This document shows positions 8,075 through 15,984 of a DNA stretch of 55,288 nucleotides, piece by piece. Numbering within the stretch: the stretch's first letter is position 1; each line of letters starts with the position of its first letter. A model generated the notes under the pieces. It ran no database searches, was not told the origin of the DNA, and saw nothing but the letters and a program-made list of their open reading frames with translations. The stretch is from Bacteroidota bacterium (GTDB taxonomy: Bacteria > Bacteroidota > Bacteroidia > Palsa-948): NCBI GenBank assembly GCA_016213435.1, contig JACRAL010000016.1:1-55288 (forward strand), read 5' to 3'. A program made the translations under genes and the position numbers.

Positions 8075-8631
8075 TTTACTTCTAATAACTCTAAATCCAC
8101 CACAATGGCAGAGAGCGCAGGAATTTTTGCGTCATCTCCATGCACGCCATGTGCCATGTAGGATGGAAGAATAAATTTCACTTTATCTCCTATATGCATC
8201 AGCAGAACCGCTTCGTGCAGTCCGCTTTCAATATCATCACCTTCCACTTTAAATTCCCTTGCGCCTTCTGTATCAGATGAGTAGCATTCTGTTCCATCCA
8301 GCAAAGATATTTTATAATTCACTTTCACAAAATCTCCCGAATGCGGCTGAACTCCTTTCCCTTTTGCAAGAAACAGGTAACGCAATCCTGTTCCTGTTTT
8401 TTCCATTTGCCAATTGTGGTGGGCAATGTATTGAGTGATCTCGTCCGATTCTTTCTCCACCTCATACTTATTCACTTTTTCAAGCGCCTGCTTGAATTGC
8501 GATGGGTCATTTTGTTTTTTGGGAGCAGATTCGTTTCCACAGGAGAGGAAATGAAAAAACAGAAGCCCCACCCCTGCCCTCCCCATAAAGGAGGGTGAAA
8601 TATTCATGTAATTTATTTTTTTTGAATGCAT
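8071..8631 (-). CDS. GldI-like FKBP-fold lipoprotein
   Basis: A 186-residue single-domain FKBP lipoprotein with lipobox FLSC (Cys31). It resembles GldI, the FKBP lipoprotein needed for gliding motility in flavobacteria, in size, in the linker helix (YIAHHNWQMEKTGTGLRY) and in position next to nrnA. The FKBP active site is degenerate: VNYKISLLDGTECYSSD replaces the usual YTG and FDS, and the Trp is missing (IESGLHEAV). A chaperone role is therefore more likely than catalysis. Part of the signal peptide (ISPSFMGRAGVGLLFF) is encoded by the palindromic repeat at 8562-8600. A second ATG at 8607 is an equally possible start. Its stop overlaps the next start as ATGA. Confidence 0.8.
   Translation of the reverse strand: MHSKKINYMNISPSFMGRAGVGLLFFHFLSCGNESAPKKQNDPSQFKQALEKVNKYEVEKESDEITQYIAHHNWQMEKTGTGLRYLFLAKGKGVQPHSGDFVKVNYKISLLDGTECYSSDTEGAREFKVEGDDIESGLHEAVLLMHIGDKVKFILPSYMAHGVHGDDAKIPALSAIVVDLELLEVK
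8562..8600. repeat. Palindromic repeat in the signal peptide of the GldI-like gene
   Basis: GAAGCCCCACCCCTGCCCTC continues CCCATAAAGGAGGGTGAAA. The stem is CCCTCC/GGAGGG. In frame on the minus strand it gives SPSFMGRAGVGLL. Confidence 0.7.
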
Positions 8632-8642
8632 ATCCTTAATAT

Positions 8643-8675
8643 GTCCTCCCCAATAGGGAAGATTTAGGTGGGGCG
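8643..8675. repeat. Palindromic repeat at the 3' end of nrnA
   Basis: GTCCTCCCCAATAGGGAAGA continues TTTAGGTGGGGCG. It encodes the last residues (RPT) and supplies the TAA stop of nrnA on the minus strand. Confidence 0.7.
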
Positions 8676-9680
8676 TAGTAGGTGTTCTTTATATTCAGGC
8701 AACAGGTTTACAAAACTCGTAACAACTTCATCCAGCATCGTGTGCGCTTCTCCTCCTGCAGCGTTCAGATGTCCGCCTCCGCTGAAATGCTTTCGTGCAA
8801 ATGTGTTTACATCAAAACTCCCCTTGGAGCGTAAAGAGATTTTTATTTCATCCTGCATTTCAATAAATAATACAGAAAAGCGAATACCCTCCACCGAAAG
8901 CGGATAATTCACCAACCCTTCTGTATCGCCTTTCTGAAAACCAAACTTCTTGAGCTCGGTTGCAGTAAGAGAAATGAAAGCAGTATTAAATTCCTTGAGC
9001 AAGGTCATCTTCTGCAGCGCGTAGCCAAGCAGACGCACACGATTTTCTGTATTGGTATCAAACACATTCACGTATGCCAGATTGTTTTGAGCCCCCGCTT
9101 CAATAAGTTCCGCAGTGATGTGATGCGTGTGGGCGGAAGTGGTGCCGATACGAAAGTTAAGCGTATCCGTCATAATACCTGTATAAAGGCAGTTGGCAAT
9201 CTTTTTATTGATAAGCTTTTTATCTCCCAATAGTGCAATGAAATCAAAAACAAGTTGAGAGGTGGAGCAGGATCTCTTATCACAGAGCATATAATCGGCA
9301 AACTTTTCGGGCTGAAGGTGATGGTCTATCAGAATCTTGGCTGCCTTTGCTTTCTTCACTAATTTCCCCACTTCACCTATTCTCCTGAGCGCATTAAAGT
9401 CAAGACAAAAAATAACATCTGCTTTCTTTATTGCCGCCTCTGCCCTATCCGGATGCTCCGAATGTTCTATTACTTTATCATCGCCCGGAAGCCATTGCAA
9501 AAAAGTGGGATACCCATTTGGAGTAACCACTTTCACGCTATGCTTTTTGCGGATCAGGTAATTATAAAGCCCCAGCGAAGATCCCATGGCATCGCCATCC
9601 GGATTTTTATGGGTTACTATCACAATGCGTTTGCGCGCGGAGAGCAGCTCCTGAACTTCTATGGTTTCCTGATGGGTCAT
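8664..9680 (-). CDS. nrnA: Bifunctional oligoribonuclease / PAP phosphatase NrnA
   Basis: A DHH/DHHA1 phosphoesterase of 338 residues that degrades short oligoribonucleotides and dephosphorylates 3'-phosphoadenosine 5'-phosphate in the cytoplasm. Motifs in order: THKNPDGDAMG (His24, Asp28, Asp30), FCLDFN (Asp94), the eponymous DHH at 119-121, and the DHHA1 loop GGGHLNAAGGEA near residue 305. It is first in the minus-strand run that continues into the FKBP genes, an arrangement also found around gldI in other Bacteroidota. The C-terminal residues and stop are supplied by a palindromic repeat, so the native end may have been a little different. Confidence 0.93.
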   Translation of the reverse strand: MTHQETIEVQELLSARKRIVIVTHKNPDGDAMGSSLGLYNYLIRKKHSVKVVTPNGYPTFLQWLPGDDKVIEHSEHPDRAEAAIKKADVIFCLDFNALRRIGEVGKLVKKAKAAKILIDHHLQPEKFADYMLCDKRSCSTSQLVFDFIALLGDKKLINKKIANCLYTGIMTDTLNFRIGTTSAHTHHITAELIEAGAQNNLAYVNVFDTNTENRVRLLGYALQKMTLLKEFNTAFISLTATELKKFGFQKGDTEGLVNYPLSVEGIRFSVLFIEMQDEIKISLRSKGSFDVNTFARKHFSGGGHLNAAGGEAHTMLDEVVTSFVNLLPEYKEHLLRPT

Positions 9681-9690
9681 TTTTGATGAT

Positions 9691-9759
9691 GCCCTATCCC
9701 GATAGATATCGGGTCCCTAAAGGGACTTCCTATTATGCTCCCCTTTAGGGGTTGGGAGC
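9691..9759. repeat. Two adjacent palindromic repeats upstream of nrnA
   Basis: First ATCCCGATAGATATCGGGT, a near-perfect inverted repeat, then CCCTAAAGGGA, then GCTCCCCTTTAGGGGTTGGG. This composite lies between nrnA and the RCC1 gene. The CCCGATnnnnATCGGG part recurs at 10041-10057, 12411-12418 and 45990-46002. Confidence 0.75.
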
Positions 9760-9862
9760 TTGCAAATATAATAAGATGATGAAAGGGATTTATAATATAT
9801 TTAAATAAAGAATCTAATGTTTCAGTTATTACTAAAACACAGTAAAAGTAACCATTTGAAAT

Positions 9863-11275
9863 TTACTTATTAATAATCAGTTTCCGACTTACCGCTCCCT
9901 GTTCGGTTTTTATAGTGAGGAAATAAATGCCATTGGGCTGAGAGCTCAAATCAAGAAGCCCATCCCCGCCCTTCCCAAAGGGAAGGAATACCATTCTTTT
10001 TCCCATAACTGAATACACTTCTACAGTTTCCTCTCCTTTGGTCCCGATAGCTATCGGGAGGGGTAGGGAGAGGCGGCATATCCCTGTTGTTGGATTTGGA
10101 TAAACCGATATTGCTAAGGGCTCTGTAATTTCATTTACTGCAGTTGCCATCTGACAAAGCCCTGTTACCTGAACAGGCACATTGCTATTGGTTGTGGTTC
10201 CATTGCCAAGTTCACCATCCGAATTAATTCCCCATGCCCACACAGTGCCATCCCCCTTTAGTGCTAGGGAATACTCATATCTTGCTGAAATAGCAACAAT
10301 GCCCGTGAGGGAACTAACCTGAACCGGAACATTGCTGTTGTTATTGGTTCCATCGCCAAGTTGTCCGCGACTATTCCATCCCCATGCCCACACCGTACCG
10401 TCACTCTTCAGTGCAAGAGAATGCAGTTGCCCTGCTGCAATGGCAGTAATACCGGTGAGTGAACTTACAGCAACCGGAACATTACTTTTGGTATTAGTTC
10501 CATTGCCAAGTTCTCCATCTAAATTAACTCCCCAAGCACTCAGCGTACTATCACTCTTCAGCGCAAGGGAATGAGCATATCCTCCTGCAATGGCAGTGAT
10601 GCCGGTAATAGCACTTACCTGCACAGGAACATTGCTGTTGACATACGTTCCATTGCCAAGCTGTCCATTAGAATTATACCCCCAAGTCCACACCGTTCCG
10701 TCACTCTTCAGTGCAAGAGAATGCGCATATCCTCCTCCCGCAATGGCGGTAATACCGGTAATATTACTCACCTGCACCGGAACGCTGCTGTTGGTAACAG
10801 TAGCATTACCAAGTTGACCAAATGCATTCCATCCCCAAGCCCAAACCCTGCCATCATTCTTCAACGCAAGAGAATGATTATTTCCTCCTGCAATGGCGGT
10901 AACACCTGTAATATTACTTACCTGCACCGGAACGCTGCTATTGGTGGTTGTTCCATTGCCAAGTTGACCCACCGCGTTATACCCGCAGGTCCAAACCCTG
11001 CCGTCATTTTTCAGCGCAAGGGTATGACTCCATCCTCCGGCAATGGAAGTGATGCCTGTGAGAGAACTTACAGAAACAGGAACAAAGCTGCTGGATGTAG
11101 ATCCATTGCCAAGTGCGCCATATTGATTGCCTCCCCACGATCGCACAGTGTTATCACTGCAAAGTGCAACAGCATGATATCCTCCTGCTGAAATAGTTTG
11201 AGCATTTGCTCCGAAGGAGCCCATCAGTATAATTCCGCAAACAGCAACAGACAAAACGAGTAGAAGTTTCTTCAT
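9863..11275 (-). CDS. RCC1-repeat beta-propeller protein with T9SS sorting domain
   Basis: A 470-residue exported protein. Residues 1-25 are a signal peptide ending ANAQ. Residues about 28-370 hold seven RCC1-type blades (VWAWGWNxxGQLGNGTxxNSxVPVQVS). Residues about 385-470 are a T9SS type A C-terminal domain (VYPNPTTGICRL, GIYFLTIKTEQGAVSRKLIINK). It should cross the outer membrane by the type IX system and remain on the surface or be released; ligand unknown. Two palindromic repeats interrupt the sorting domain in frame (9956-9990 and 10031-10077), adding [12 protein letters not shown] and LSLPLPIAIGTKGE. Its promoter, signal peptide and tail are nearly identical to those of the YCF48 protein at 13454. 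Confidence 0.88.
   Translation of the reverse strand: MKKLLLVLSVAVCGIILMGSFGANAQTISAGGYHAVALCSDNTVRSWGGNQYGALGNGSTSSSFVPVSVSSLTGITSIAGGWSHTLALKNDGRVWTCGYNAVGQLGNGTTTNSSVPVQVSNITGVTAIAGGNNHSLALKNDGRVWAWGWNAFGQLGNATVTNSSVPVQVSNITGITAIAGGGYAHSLALKSDGTVWTWGYNSNGQLGNGTYVNSNVPVQVSAITGITAIAGGYAHSLALKSDSTLSAWGVNLDGELGNGTNTKSNVPVAVSSLTGITAIAAGQLHSLALKSDGTVWAWGWNSRGQLGDGTNNNSNVPVQVSSLTGIVAISARYEYSLALKGDGTVWAWGINSDGELGNGTTTNSNVPVQVTGLCQMATAVNEITEPLAISVYPNPTTGICRLSLPLPIAIGTKGEETVEVYSVMGKRMVFLPFGKGGDGLLDLSSQPNGIYFLTIKTEQGAVSRKLIINK
9956..9990. repeat. Palindromic repeat inside the RCC1 protein's sorting domain
   Basis: GAAGCCCATCCCCGCCCTTC continues CCAAAGGGAAGGAATA; the stem is CCCTTCCC/GGGAAGG. It is translated in frame on the minus strand. 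Confidence 0.75.
10031..10077. repeat. Second palindromic repeat inside the RCC1 protein's sorting domain
   Basis: CTCTCCTTTGGTCCCGATAG continues CTATCGGGAGGGGTAGGGAG. The perfect inverted repeat CCCGATAGCTATCGGG is the core. It is translated in frame on the minus strand. Confidence 0.75.
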
Positions 11276-11318
11276 AAAGATTGATTTAATATTAACGTTT
11301 CTATATTAAGAGATCGGG

Positions 11319-11327
11319 GCAAATGTA
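11319..11327 (-). promoter_or_regulatory. -7 promoter box (TACATTTGC) of the RCC1 T9SS gene
   Basis: On the minus strand TACATTTGC fits TAnnTTTGC and lies about 44 nt before the ATG at 11275. The whole leader is conserved at the YCF48 gene (15653-15711), which supports a real promoter and 5' UTR. Confidence 0.55.
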
Positions 11328-11379
11328 AAAACATTATGCAACACTCTTCGCCTATACAACACCCGAGTGATGAAATCTT

Positions 11380-11640
11380 TCAGGGCTTCTTCACCTCCAG
11401 CCTTTCCACCTTCCAGCCGCTGCCATCGGCAACTTCTCCGAATCTGTATTTTACATCAGGGAAACGCTTCATAATAGTGCGGCATATTCTCGCTGGTGAG
11501 CGCGAAAGCGTGAATTCTTTTTTGCTGATGAACAACACTTCGCCAATATGCAAACTAATGATTGCTTTGTAAAACTGTGAGGAATTACCTGTGCCTTTTA
11601 TCGGCATTTGTGCCGATTCTTCAGGGGTTATTTTTTTCAT
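11380..11640 (-). CDS. Small hypothetical protein (86 residues)
   Basis: Not recognised. The protein, starting at the ATG at 11640, is basic with a mixed alpha/beta appearance (MKKITPEESAQMPIKGTG... HIGEVLFISKKEF... SPARICRTIMKRF). It has no signal peptide or membrane segment, so it is probably cytoplasmic. The sequence is compositionally normal coding sequence and ends cleanly 104 bp before the RCC1 gene start. Its 5' end abuts a 21-bp minisatellite (11654-11840), which therefore occupies the place where its promoter should be. A nucleic-acid-binding role is possible from the charge but is only a guess. Confidence 0.55.
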   Translation of the reverse strand: MKKITPEESAQMPIKGTGNSSQFYKAIISLHIGEVLFISKKEFTLSRSPARICRTIMKRFPDVKYRFGEVADGSGWKVERLEVKKP

Positions 11641-11653
11641 GATGCGCAAATAT

Positions 11654-11840
11654 ATGCACGTTTGAGCACATTGGATGTACGTTTGAGCATATTATATGTA
11701 CGTTTAAGTACATTAGATGTATGTTTAAGCATCTTGAATACTTGTTTGAGCACATCAGATGTACGTTCGAGCATGTTAAATGTACGTTCAAGCATGTTCA
11801 ATGTATGTTTGAGCATGTTGGATGTACGTTTGAGTAGCAT
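11654..11840. repeat. 21-bp minisatellite, about 9 degenerate copies (locus 1)
   Basis: The unit ATTGGATGTACGTTTGAGCA plus C repeats with exactly 21-base spacing and scattered substitutions. It lies between the start of the 86-residue gene and the 3' end of the 161-residue gene. Because 21 is divisible by three, several frames remain open and give spurious heptad proteins. Aligned in register, the unit matches locus 3 (37900-38130) at 15 of 21 positions. It is not CRISPR: there are no unique spacers. Confidence 0.85.
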
Positions 11841-11884
11841 TTTTGAACAAAAAAATAGCATTTCTGATATTCTGATGTTAATTA

Positions 11885-12370
11885 TTAATTATCAGGAGGC
11901 GTATCGCTATTGTTTGCTATCTGAAACATGCTTGCCAAATCATCCACCACCGCATCTGCTCCGGGCACCTGATTAACGGCTGCACTCTTTGCTGTGTTGT
12001 AAAAGGCGCGTGTCCATGTATATGCTTCGCTGCCTGCCACCTGCTGAGTGTCCTCATAAATTTCTACTATTTGTTTCAACTGCCCGATGAAGTTACCCAC
12101 CTGATCATAAAAAGTTAAATCGTTGGTTGCTTCTGCCACTGTGCCTGCAAAGCCGCTTACAAAGTTGGGGTTGACGGGAGCATGATTTTTTATGGCGCGC
12201 TGCACATAGGGGTAACGCTCGTTGCTGATGTTGGGCAAGGTTCTGCGTTCGGCTTTTGTGAGGTTGAACTGCGCAGGCATGTTAGCCGTGCTTTTAAGCG
12301 CATTAATGGCGGTTTGAATAGCCGTCATCTGCGCGGGGCTGAGGGTGAGGTTGATTTTTGAAAATGGCAT
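11885..12370 (-). CDS. Hypothetical helical protein (161 residues)
   Basis: No known domain recognised. The sequence looks mostly helical. It begins MPFSKINLTLSPAQ, has an Asn/Ser/Thr-rich middle (FNLTKAERRTLPNISNERYPYVQRAI) and ends in an acidic tail (NNSDTPPDN). No signal peptide is visible. It lies between a 21-bp minisatellite on its 3' side and a double palindromic repeat (12389-12487) on its 5' side. The 402-residue protein at 36641 is of similar helical character and also adjoins a 21-bp minisatellite, but clear homology between the two cannot be shown by eye. Confidence 0.6.
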   Translation of the reverse strand: MPFSKINLTLSPAQMTAIQTAINALKSTANMPAQFNLTKAERRTLPNISNERYPYVQRAIKNHAPVNPNFVSGFAGTVAEATNDLTFYDQVGNFIGQLKQIVEIYEDTQQVAGSEAYTWTRAFYNTAKSAAVNQVPGADAVVDDLASMFQIANNSDTPPDN

Positions 12371-12388
12371 AGGGTTTAGGGTTTAGAA

Positions 12389-12487
12389 GAAGCCCCTCCT
12401 ATCCCGATCGCTATCGGGACCTCCCCATTGGGGAGGACTTTCACGCCCTGAAATTCCCTCCATTTGGGAGGGTTGGGGTGGGCTTTT
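12389..12487. repeat. Cluster of palindromic repeats upstream of the 161-residue gene
   Basis: In order: CCTATCCCGATCGCTATCGG, CCTCCCCATTGGGGAGGACT and CCCTCCATTTGGGAGGGTTG, ending GGGTGGGCTTTT. The same CCCGATCGCTATCGG plus CCTCCCC...GGGGAGGACTTTCA pairing recurs inside uvrA at 45979-46070, showing that the elements travel as a composite. Confidence 0.8.
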
Positions 12488-12514
12488 GAGAGGGCTTTTT
12501 TTTTGAATGCTGAG

Positions 12515-13447
12515 TTAATTCTTCTGCAAATATGTTTTACTTAATATCCTTTTCCCTATTTTACAACAAGCCCAAGGATAATAAATGCCAAGTGTAATAA
12601 TGGTTAAAAGCATTTGTCCCCACAGGAGCAGAAAATCATTTAACGGGTCTATATCATAACCAAATCTTTGCTTGCTCTCATTTGATACAGCTATAGTTCG
12701 GTCGGCAAAATATTTGTATAAGCGAAGCATGGCTAAAGGCATATAAATTCCTAGGGTGATAATTGTTAATGCAATTTCAATGACAATTTTCCCGCATGAG
12801 TTCCAGAAATTAGTTTCCCATGATATGTTATACTCTTTATAGTTGACATTTACCATCCATTTATATACAAAATACATATATGGTATCATAATTACCATCA
12901 TAACCAATTGCTGAATAACAATAAAAGAGGGAGCAAGGTGCGTATTGCCGGCAATAAGAAATTTAACCATTACAATTGATAGTATGATTACAGGAAGAAA
13001 GATGGTCAATAATAAAATCACGAACAACTTTCCTCCCTTTCCCTGAAATTTAAAATTCTGTGAATCATAGGATGAATTATCTATAAAAAACCTGTGTATA
13101 TTTCTTGTAAACCAAGCCATATATATACCTAATGTTATTATGCTGAGAAAAAATCCGAGCAACACGGTTCCAATATATTTTCCAAAAGAACCATTAAACA
13201 CAATTGCTTTGTCTTTATAGGCAATGTTTTCGATCATTAATTTTGCTGCGTAAAATGTAAAAACAAATGCTACAATACACAACAGGATCATAAGTGGGAA
13301 AAACAAGGCGGATGGGCTGTTCCCCGGTTGAATATTTCTCATTGTAAAAATCATAAACACATAGGGCACTAAGAAAAGTATTAAAAATAATATCCATAAG
13401 GGTAAAAGTTTCTTCCCTGTTAAATTGAAGTTGAAATAGTTTTTCAT
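12515..13447 (-). CDS. YjgN-family (DUF898) membrane protein
   Basis: An inner-membrane protein of 310 residues with about six or seven transmembrane helices. The DUF898 signature occurs twice: ITLGIYMAWFTRNIHRFF (about residue 100) and ITLGIYMPLAMLRLYKYF (about residue 230), with a third ITLGIYYPWACCKIGK at the C-terminus. Function of the family is unknown. It lies 6 bp after the end of the YCF48 gene, so the two are probably cotranscribed, although no functional tie is evident. Confidence 0.85.
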   Translation of the reverse strand: MKNYFNFNLTGKKLLPLWILFLILFLVPYVFMIFTMRNIQPGNSPSALFFPLMILLCIVAFVFTFYAAKLMIENIAYKDKAIVFNGSFGKYIGTVLLGFFLSIITLGIYMAWFTRNIHRFFIDNSSYDSQNFKFQGKGGKLFVILLLTIFLPVIILSIVMVKFLIAGNTHLAPSFIVIQQLVMMVIMIPYMYFVYKWMVNVNYKEYNISWETNFWNSCGKIVIEIALTIITLGIYMPLAMLRLYKYFADRTIAVSNESKQRFGYDIDPLNDFLLLWGQMLLTIITLGIYYPWACCKIGKRILSKTYLQKN

Positions 13448-13453
13448 GGTGTT

Positions 13454-15652
13454 TTATTTATTAATGATTATTTTTTTGTTTGCTGTGCCTTGTGGGTCTC
13501 CATCCCTTCGGGAATCGGTTTTTATAGTGAGGAAATAAATGCCATTGGGCTGAGAACTTAAATCGATTTCAGATTTATCAGAATTAATTGTGGAGGAATA
13601 CACCATTTCTCCCAACACATTCGCTATTTTAATCTGAGACTTTTCATTATGTATGTTCTTTAATACAAGCGTAAAAGTGCCATTGCTTGGATTTGGAAAT
13701 AATGTAACTGCGTTGTTTTCAAATTCTGATTTTTGACCGGTTACAATTGTTGTATCATACATCATTATTCGCTGGTAATCTCCTACCGCATACACTCTAT
13801 TAGCAGCAGGAACACTCACTGCATGAAATTTTAATTGTTCAGAGTTATAAACTATATCGTTATAATTAGAAAAATTGAAAACACTGCTTATTGCATAAGA
13901 GTCAAGATTTCCACTCGCATCATTTCGATATCCTACGGCATATGCAGCTTTGCCGAGAGCAGCTATTCCCACAAAGTAAGTTGAGTTGGTGTAACCTACG
14001 TAGACAGAACTCCATGTATTACCTCCATTTGTTGTGTAAAAAATCTTGGTATTGCTGGTGCCTTCCACCAAATAACCGGTATCTGCCGAAGTGAAAATAA
14101 TATCCATACAAGATGTGCCGATTTTATTGATGTTTTTCCATGTGGTTCCGCCATCGGTAGTTTTTTCAATAATTCCTTTATCTCCGGCAGCATAGCCTGC
14201 ATTTGCTGTAGGGAAATTAATGGAATAAAGCTTAAATAGAGTGTCGCAAGTTTGTTGAATCCATGTATTGCCGCCATCTGTGGTTTTTAGAATAACACAT
14301 GTATCATTGTTGTTATAGCTCATATCCTTTTTCCCTCCTGAAATATAACCGATTTGTGAATTTACAAAATACACATCTGATAATTCTGTTGTTATTCCGG
14401 ACGATGTTGCCACCCATGTATTTCCTCCATCAATAGTTTTCAAAATTGCACCATTCTTGCCAACTGCAAAACCGGTGGTAATACTTGTAAAATAAACTGC
14501 GTTAAGCAGTGACTTGGAGACATTGGTTTTAATATTCCATATTGTACCGCCATTGGTTGTATGCCATAAAGTGTTATATGTGCCGTACCCATCATAAGCG
14601 TCACTACCATCATTTGAAATAACAAAACCATTATCAGCATCAAAAAAATAGACGGATTTAAAAGTAGCTGCTCCGGACAAAACTCTGTTCCATGTTTTTC
14701 CTGTATCTGCTGTTTTCATCATAAGGTTATATGTAAGATAGTTTGATAAATTTTGTCCATCTCCTACAATGAGCGCTTTCCCTGAGTCTAACATAGCTAC
14801 TCCATATAAATCAACAGTGGTGGTACTGCTCTTTTTGCTAACCCATGTAGTTCCCCCATTTGATGTGGAATAGATTACTCCACCCATTCCAACTACAAAT
14901 CCGTTGTTAGTATCACGAAAAAATACATTATTAAGATCACCCATAGATGGTGTTGCTGTCTCTATCCATGTTGTACCACCATCAGTAGTTTTTTTTATTA
15001 TCGTTTTGCTTAAAGGGTTATACCCTGCCAAATACCCGGTATTTTTGTCAACGAAATAGAATTTTTTTCCACCGACAGTCAAACCCATATTTGTCCATGT
15101 TGCGCCTCCATCCGTTGTTTTAAGAAACTCCGAACCTGCAATAAAACCGGTGCTGGCATCTGTAAAATACACATTGGTATAATTAGCATTGGTTCCGGTT
15201 GATGATGCACTCCACGTATTACCTCCATCCGTTGTTTTTATAATTACTCCGTACCAACCAACAGCCACACCTGTAGTTGCACTGGTAAAAAAAATAGAAG
15301 TTATAGGTTGCACTGTATTATAGTTACATGAAGTCCATGTAGCACCTCCATCCACTGTTTTAGAAATCCTTCCATTGTCTCCACCAACATATCCTACACT
15401 TGAATTGTAAAAATACACTGTATTGAGTGTTCTGTCCGTAACATCCGTTTGAATAGTCCATGTATTGCCACCATCTGTGGTTTTCAGTACAAATCCTTTC
15501 TGTTTGTTGTCGTCTCCTCCGACAGCATATCCGGTAGTGGAGTTAATAAAAGTAACATCTCTAAGATAGTCTCTCATAGGAGATATTTCTTTCCACTGTG
15601 CATGTGCAATACCAAATGTTGCAACAGACAAAATGAGTAGAAGTTTCTTCAT
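13454..15652 (-). CDS. YCF48/BNR-type beta-propeller protein with T9SS sorting domain
   Basis: A 732-residue exported protein. The start at 15652 gives MKKLLLILSVATFGIAHAQ, a clear signal peptide; the longer frame to 15724 lacks one. About twelve repeats of the type TTDGGNTW followed by VYFTxxxTGFAVG form one or two photosystem-assembly-factor-like (YCF48/BNR) propellers. Residues from about 640 are a T9SS tail (LFPNPSNGTFTLVL, GIYFLTIKT). Close to the C-terminus a repeat fragment adds SRRDGDPQGTAN before KKIIINK (13493-13518). The upstream 60 bp, the signal peptide and the tail match those of the RCC1 protein although the propellers are unrelated. Confidence 0.88.
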   Translation of the reverse strand: MKKLLLILSVATFGIAHAQWKEISPMRDYLRDVTFINSTTGYAVGGDDNKQKGFVLKTTDGGNTWTIQTDVTDRTLNTVYFYNSSVGYVGGDNGRISKTVDGGATWTSCNYNTVQPITSIFFTSATTGVAVGWYGVIIKTTDGGNTWSASSTGTNANYTNVYFTDASTGFIAGSEFLKTTDGGATWTNMGLTVGGKKFYFVDKNTGYLAGYNPLSKTIIKKTTDGGTTWIETATPSMGDLNNVFFRDTNNGFVVGMGGVIYSTSNGGTTWVSKKSSTTTVDLYGVAMLDSGKALIVGDGQNLSNYLTYNLMMKTADTGKTWNRVLSGAATFKSVYFFDADNGFVISNDGSDAYDGYGTYNTLWHTTNGGTIWNIKTNVSKSLLNAVYFTSITTGFAVGKNGAILKTIDGGNTWVATSSGITTELSDVYFVNSQIGYISGGKKDMSYNNNDTCVILKTTDGGNTWIQQTCDTLFKLYSINFPTANAGYAAGDKGIIEKTTDGGTTWKNINKIGTSCMDIIFTSADTGYLVEGTSNTKIFYTTNGGNTWSSVYVGYTNSTYFVGIAALGKAAYAVGYRNDASGNLDSYAISSVFNFSNYNDIVYNSEQLKFHAVSVPAANRVYAVGDYQRIMMYDTTIVTGQKSEFENNAVTLFPNPSNGTFTLVLKNIHNEKSQIKIANVLGEMVYSSTINSDKSEIDLSSQPNGIYFLTIKTDSRRDGDPQGTANKKIIINK
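13493..13518. repeat. Palindromic repeat fragment near the C-terminus of the YCF48 protein
   Basis: GGGTCTCCATCCCTTCGGGA carries the stem TCCC/GGGA with a TTC loop; it is translated in frame and splits the otherwise conserved T9SS tail. Confidence 0.55.
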
Positions 15653-15696
15653 AAAGATTGACTTAATATTAACGTTTCTATCATTAAGAAATCGGG

Positions 15697-15705
15697 GCAA
15701 ATGTA
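15697..15705 (-). promoter_or_regulatory. -7 promoter box (TACATTTGC) of the YCF48 T9SS gene
   Basis: It is identical to the box at 11319-11327 and has the same spacing to the ATG. The 60-bp leader between box and start codon differs from the RCC1 leader at only a few positions. Confidence 0.55.
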
Positions 15706-15737
15706 AAAACATTTGACAAGACATGAAGTGCTTTTTT

Positions 15738-15745
15738 TATCTTTG
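15738..15745 (+). promoter_or_regulatory. -7 promoter box (TATCTTTG) of the toxin-antitoxin operon
   Basis: TATCTTTG matches TAnnTTTG and lies about 42 nt before the antitoxin ATG. A hairpin CGAAGGGATTCCTTCGG follows in the leader (15750-15766). It diverges from the YCF48 promoter only about 35 bp away. Confidence 0.5.
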
Positions 15746-15786
15746 TCCCCGAAGGGATTCCTTCGGAATAAATAATTTATAAAACT

Positions 15787-15984
15787 ATGGAAACTCTCGT
15801 TATTAATCTTAAATCAGAAAAAGACAAATCTCTTTTTTATGCGCTGGCTGAACGGCTGCACCTGAAAGCATCCCTACTTACCGAAGAAGATAAAGAGGAC
15901 TACGGCTTGCTCAAAGCAATGCTCAAAGGGAGGACAGGTGAATATGTTGATAAAGAAACTGTTTTGAAAGCGCTTCGCAAATGA
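15787..15984 (+). CDS. Putative type II antitoxin
   Basis: A 65-residue protein beginning METLVINLKSEKDKSLFYALAERLHL, with a beta strand then helices and an acidic middle (LTEEDKEDYG). This is a pattern seen in small antitoxins that accompany RelE/ParE toxins. Its stop overlaps the toxin start as ATGA (15981-15984), the usual translational coupling. It would neutralise the toxin and probably repress its own promoter at 15738. The antitoxin family is not recognised with certainty; the call rests mainly on the partner gene. Confidence 0.7.
   Translation: METLVINLKSEKDKSLFYALAERLHLKASLLTEEDKEDYGLLKAMLKGRTGEYVDKETVLKALRK

Noticed and set aside
10571-11191. 206-codon plus-strand ORF opposite the RCC1 gene
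   Set aside because: It is the complement of the RCC1 repeats; the minus-strand frame has signal peptide, blades and sorting tail.
11608-11976. Heptad-repeat ORFs on both strands at minisatellite locus 1
   Set aside because: Same artefact of a period divisible by three; the frames have no proper start upstream of the array.
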